Source: Clostridia bacterium
Lineage (GTDB): Bacteria > Bacillota > Clostridia > Oscillospirales > CAG-272
NCBI GenBank assembly: GCA_017937845.1
Contig: JAGBCV010000029.1
Span: 50,741-114,740 of the forward strand
Direction of reading: 5' to 3'
DNA: 64,000 nucleotides
Shown here: positions 60,679-64,000 of the stretch, one piece after another
Position numbering within the stretch: the stretch's first letter is position 1
Layout: every line of letters begins with the position of its first letter
Program-made: the position numbers and the translations under genes
The notes under the pieces: generated by a model
Told to the model about the DNA's origin: nothing
The model's database searches: none
The model's input: only the letters and a program-made list of their open reading frames with translations

Positions 60679-63102
60679 TCAGACTAACAGCTCGTAAGTC
60701 TCCTTGAGTTTGCCGTTCTCATAAACGACAGTCTTGACCTCGTACTTTCCAAAGGCAAGAGGCAAGCGTTGTCCGTTTACTTCGATATAGGAATCCACGC
60801 TATTTGGCGTATTGTTGAGAAGTCGGAATATTGTCGCGTCCTTATCGTATGCTTTTTTGAGCGTAGGCATGGATATTACGTTCCCGCCTATAGAGATATC
60901 GAAGGGACGTGCGGCAGCCTCTTTTTTCGGAATAGGAAATAGATTAAGCGCGTAAGGTTTTTGAACGAACTCTGACGCCTTACGTTCAAGTTGCTCGCGA
61001 GGCACGACCGTCAATCTGAAAGAGTAATTATTCTCCCCTTGATCTATCTTTTTTGTAAATCTGTCTGATGGGATAAGCTGACGGTCGTTTATGGGGTGTG
61101 CGCAGTACGTAACTCCTCGCACAAGCGACATATAAAGGCAACCTTCCTCATAATGGCTTCCGTAAACTCCGCGATTGAGCAGTGCCACACAGGCGTTGTT
61201 CGAGTCCATTGCTACGAATCTGTGGGATATATTCTCTCTTGCGTCGGTAAACAACTCGTCCGTTCCGAACGCCGTCTGTCCGATAAGTGTGCCTGAGACC
61301 GCTATCGGCAGCTTGAGTTTAATTATTCTGTCTATATCTCCCAAATATACGGTAACATCTATGTCTAGGTCATCGTTGTTCTTGTATATTTTATAGAGTA
61401 TCCTGGCGCGCGTTTCGTCACATTCAAAGAAGGCTTCTATTCCAAGATAGATATCGCCGTCTTCCACTATCTGGATATGTTTCATGCCCTTGAAAACACC
61501 GTCGGGGTACAAAGATGGCGTAAAGGATTTTTCGTTGGTTCCAAGGCGGGTAAGTTGCTCCTTCCCCATTCCCCACGGATCCGCATTGTCATCAAAGCTA
61601 CACAGCCCAAAGCCCTTTCCGACGTAGTCCACGCCATTTATTTTGTATGAGTGGAGCAGACCGCTCTTTTCGTCTATCTCCACGTGCTTTCTTCCGTTGT
61701 CGAACACAAATGAAGACGCTTTTTCATGCTTTGTCTTGTTGGCGAAATCGACAAAAACGCTGTAACGGGAAAGTTCCATGGGCTTTAGATTAGCCTCAAA
61801 GATAATGCGCTTTCTCCAATCAAGAGAGAGATTGCTTTCTTCCTTGATGACTTGATACGGAACGCTTTTTCCGTCTGCGTCTAAAACAGTGATGCGTGAG
61901 AGGATGTCTTCGCTCCAGTTTTGATCGCCAAGAGAAAATTCGCATTCGATGTTGTCGCAAAGCGCATAGGGATGGGGATTGAATACCACCACAGGAAACT
62001 CTCCGTCTGCGGCTGGGGCCTGTGCGGACGCAAGGGCAAAAAAGGATTTGATCTTGACCCGTTCCGCCTCCAGCATGCCGTGATTGAGGAATCTCAGTCC
62101 CGCGTCCTCGGCGCATTGTACCGAGCTTCCGGGAAGGACGTCGTGAAATTCCGCGTTGAGCAAATCCTCTACCGCGCTCTGAAGCGCCCCTTCTGGGTAG
62201 GAATCCAGTGCCCCCGTCAGATACGCTGCCGTCGCCATCTTTTCGGCGATGGAGATCTCGGCTTCCAGCTGGGCGTGTAGTTTTTTCACGCGATACATCG
62301 AGGTGTAGCACCCCGGCATAGATATATGTAGCGAACGGTCAAACACGTCCGTGGGCGAAATTGCCGCAAAGAACCGTTCGGGGGTAGAGTGGACATATTC
62401 GATCTCGGTATCGCCCAAAAGCTCCTTTTTGATGTCGGCAAGATCCTTGCGGGACGGACCGCCACCATGATTGCCAACACCCCATAAAACGACACCTACG
62501 GGGAAACGCTGATGCTCGGCTCTCGAGCGGATTGCTGCCACACTTTTTCCAAGAGGAGTGTTATATCCGCCGATGCTTCGTGCACCCTTGATTTCGCTAC
62601 CGTCCAAGCCGCGCCAGATAAACTGTTCACAGGGAAGCTTCAGCTCGCTGGAATAAGGACGCATAAAGAGATAGCTGTCCTGACCGCATTTTTTAACTAT
62701 CTGCACAAGCCCCACAGTATGTCCGAACGGGTCGAAATTGATCGCGGTGGTGGGGCGAACTCCAAATTTTTCTTCAAAATAGCGTTGTCCCTCCCGGATC
62801 TGACGGACAAAGCTTTCCCCCGATGGCATATTGCAGTCGGGTTGGAGATACCATCCTCCCATAATGTGCCATTTTCCTGCCTTGACAAGCTCCTGTATTT
62901 TTGCGAAAAGCTCCGGAGCGTACTCCTCCACGTATTTGTATACCGTTACCTCGTTGTGACAGAAGATATAGTCAAATTCGTCACAAAGCTTTGCCGCTGA
63001 GTAGAAGGTCGACAAAGTCGCACTTGCTCCCTCCGGCCAGTCCCATTGCCAGATGGGGTCAATATGAGCGTTGCATATCATATGTCTTTGTGCTTGTTTC
63101 AT
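60679..63102 (-). CDS. alpha-mannosidase, glycoside hydrolase family 38
   Basis: An 807-residue GH38 enzyme that removes alpha-linked mannose. The zinc site is HID (H13, D15) near the N-terminus, and the catalytic nucleophile is D124 in NFDPFGHTVG, with the second His of the motif. A helical middle section (VEDLLNAEFHDVLPGSS, where the late metal His lies) and a long beta-rich C-terminal half follow. No signal peptide, so it acts in the cytoplasm on imported glycans or on endogenous substrates. Codon choice differs from the chromosome core (more ATA, CTG and TCA). It lies between two recombination-core sequences, as cargo of a mobile region. ATG 63102 follows AAAGGAGC. Confidence 0.9.
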   Translation of the reverse strand: MKQAQRHMICNAHIDPIWQWDWPEGASATLSTFYSAAKLCDEFDYIFCHNEVTVYKYVEEYAPELFAKIQELVKAGKWHIMGGWYLQPDCNMPSGESFVRQIREGQRYFEEKFGVRPTTAINFDPFGHTVGLVQIVKKCGQDSYLFMRPYSSELKLPCEQFIWRGLDGSEIKGARSIGGYNTPLGKSVAAIRSRAEHQRFPVGVVLWGVGNHGGGPSRKDLADIKKELLGDTEIEYVHSTPERFFAAISPTDVFDRSLHISMPGCYTSMYRVKKLHAQLEAEISIAEKMATAAYLTGALDSYPEGALQSAVEDLLNAEFHDVLPGSSVQCAEDAGLRFLNHGMLEAERVKIKSFFALASAQAPAADGEFPVVVFNPHPYALCDNIECEFSLGDQNWSEDILSRITVLDADGKSVPYQVIKEESNLSLDWRKRIIFEANLKPMELSRYSVFVDFANKTKHEKASSFVFDNGRKHVEIDEKSGLLHSYKINGVDYVGKGFGLCSFDDNADPWGMGKEQLTRLGTNEKSFTPSLYPDGVFKGMKHIQIVEDGDIYLGIEAFFECDETRARILYKIYKNNDDLDIDVTVYLGDIDRIIKLKLPIAVSGTLIGQTAFGTDELFTDARENISHRFVAMDSNNACVALLNRGVYGSHYEEGCLYMSLVRGVTYCAHPINDRQLIPSDRFTKKIDQGENNYSFRLTVVPREQLERKASEFVQKPYALNLFPIPKKEAAARPFDISIGGNVISMPTLKKAYDKDATIFRLLNNTPNSVDSYIEVNGQRLPLAFGKYEVKTVVYENGKLKETYELLV

Positions 63103-63171
63103 GTTGGTGATTGCTCCTTTCGATATCTTAACAATTAATGCTGTAAAACGGACTTTTGAGATTTTCGCAAA

Positions 63172-63202
63172 GTCAGACTTTGTCTGACCAGGTCAGACAA
63201 AT
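63172..63202. other. candidate attachment site: alternating GTCAGAC motifs and an 11-bp core
   Basis: GTCAGAC (63172-63178), its inverse GTCTGAC (63182-63188) and again GTCAGAC (63192-63198) occur at exact 10-base intervals, overlapping the recombinase stop codon. Within it, 63179-63201 is a perfect palindrome with 11-base arms around one A. GTCAGACAAAT (63192-63202) is also found at 60614-60624. This is the sort of site a serine recombinase would bind. Confidence 0.55.
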
Positions 63203-64000
63203 GACACTCTCGACTTGTGTATCATTGTCCAAACTTATTTCCATATCTTCCTCTATGATTGGCAGCTTGAATTTGATGGACTTTAACCACTGTCCGTTTG
63301 GCTTGCGTTCCTCAAAGATATGGATTTCGGAGATCAGCGACTCCATAAGCTGTCGGCGTTCCTGCTCATCCATCACGGCGTACAGCTTATCAAAGTAAAT
63401 CAATACTTTGTAGATATTATCGGCAGTCAGCTTTTCAGCTTCGATTGCCGTTTTCTTTGCTCTGGCTTCGATCAGCAGAGATTCCGCATCCTCGATCTTA
63501 TCATACATCTTGTAAAGGCGATCATCAAGGTCTGCCTTGCGCTTGATGTAGTGCTTATCATCGGGATCAAGGGTGTCAATTTCTTCTATCAACCGGGACT
63601 TGATGGAATAGCTCTGGCGAAGCTGCTTTTCGTAGTTGGCGATCTCCTGCTCGATAGCGGAGGTATCCACCTTCATGCTGATTTTCTGCTGCATCAAGGC
63701 GGCAAACCTCGGATTGCTGACCAACTTGGTGATAACCTCTGCTACGGCAGTTTCCAGCAGTTCCTCATGGATTTGCTTCTTATAATCGCATTTATGTCCA
63801 CGGGTCATGGTGCGGTGCTTGCAGCCATAGTAGTAGAAATCCTTGTATTTCGTACCGTCTGCCTTGTGCTTGACGCTCTTGTTGCCGTACATACCGGCTC
63901 CGCAGATCGGACATTTGAGCAAGCCTGTCAGCAGATGCACTTTGTTATCCTTACCGTGGTTGACCTTTTCGTACTTCTTTGCCTGGGCAACCAATTTCAC
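63173..64000 (-). CDS. large serine recombinase, C-terminal part (truncated by window edge)
   Basis: 275 residues are visible; the N-terminal catalytic resolvase domain and most of the recombinase domain lie beyond 64000. A zinc-ribbon (LLKCPICGAGM .. YYGCKHRTMTRGHKCDY) is followed by a coiled coil (about 110-200 of the visible part), both typical of large serine integrases/transposases of integrative elements in Firmicutes. The C-terminus VESVICLTWSDKV resembles the RlmD-type end VETVICLTKVQP at 60598, consistent with the gene end overlapping the attachment site. The frame is open at the window edge. Confidence 0.88.
   Translation of the reverse strand: MKLVAQAKKYEKVNHGKDNKVHLLTGLLKCPICGAGMYGNKSVKHKADGTKYKDFYYYGCKHRTMTRGHKCDYKKQIHEELLETAVAEVITKLVSNPRFAALMQQKISMKVDTSAIEQEIANYEKQLRQSYSIKSRLIEEIDTLDPDDKHYIKRKADLDDRLYKMYDKIEDAESLLIEARAKKTAIEAEKLTADNIYKVLIYFDKLYAVMDEQERRQLMESLISEIHIFEERKPNGQWLKSIKFKLPIIEEDMEISLDNDTQVESVICLTWSDKV

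Noticed and set aside
1..64000. CRISPR arrays, tRNA and rRNA genes
   Set aside because: No regularly spaced direct repeats and no tRNA-like TTCGAATC arms or rRNA signatures were found while reading the window.

Overview
The window looks like a chromosomal segment of an anaerobic, low-to-mid GC member of Clostridia (Firmicutes), probably an uncultured gut Oscillospirales-type lineage. The evidence is the tig-clpP-clpX block, YerC/YecD, MecA, a SpoIIQ-like M23 protein, PPi-dependent phosphofructokinase, family 4 uracil-DNA glycosylase, TIGR03960/TIGR03936 radical SAM proteins, near-consensus SigmaA promoters with 17-bp spacers, and many hairpin-rich intergenic repeats of the type common in gut Firmicutes genomes. 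No rRNA, tRNA or CRISPR array was seen.

Layout. 0.3-10.2 kb: housekeeping on the + strand (M19 dipeptidase, DUF1540, phosphoesterase, trigger factor, ClpP, ClpX, CysRS, RimO, PgsA, DUF1292). 10.3-10.5 kb: a probable structured small RNA with its own -10 box. 10.6-19.0 kb, minus strand: secreted-protein region with three paralogous solute-binding lipoproteins, each with its own promoter and terminator, two further Thr-rich lipoproteins and a SpoIIQ-like M23 protein. 19.2-24.1 kb: a divergent type IIA topoisomerase pair followed by a degenerate response regulator. 24.4-36.7 kb, + strand: QueG-like protein, AddB bracketed by inverted copies of a repeat, B12/radical SAM pair, YerC, an SDR plus flavoprotein pair, GrpB. 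36.8-46.2 kb, minus strand: ECF sigma/anti-sigma/CmpB-like operon, Hsp33, methyltransferase, old-yellow-enzyme-type oxidoreductase, 2-hydroxyacid dehydrogenase, PPi-PFK, AEC transporter, UDG. 46.3-46.9 kb: a 26-residue hydrophobic peptide gene divergent from an XRE regulator, with three shared 10-bp motifs between them. 47-52.8 kb: MecA, TrpS, a TagO/WecA-type transferase, a three-gene unknown operon, AcpP. 52.8-60.4 kb, minus strand: an ECF sigma factor with a long C-terminal extension, radical SAM/SDR genes and a run of small membrane, PHP, phosphoesterase and HD-domain genes. 60.6-64 kb: a mobile region with a remnant resembling the 3' end of an RlmD/RumA-type gene, a GH38 alpha-mannosidase, and the 3' part of a large serine recombinase cut by the window edge.

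Strongest leads: (1) the recombinase 3' end and the RlmD-like remnant share an 11-bp core in the same orientation, bracketing the mannosidase as if it were cargo between two attachment sites; (2) the XRE/hydrophobic-peptide pair; (3) the autonomous triplicated lipoprotein cassettes with no transporter nearby; (4) the small RNA near 10.3 kb; (5) a MITE-like repeat family with palindromic ends, two copies of which flank addB.
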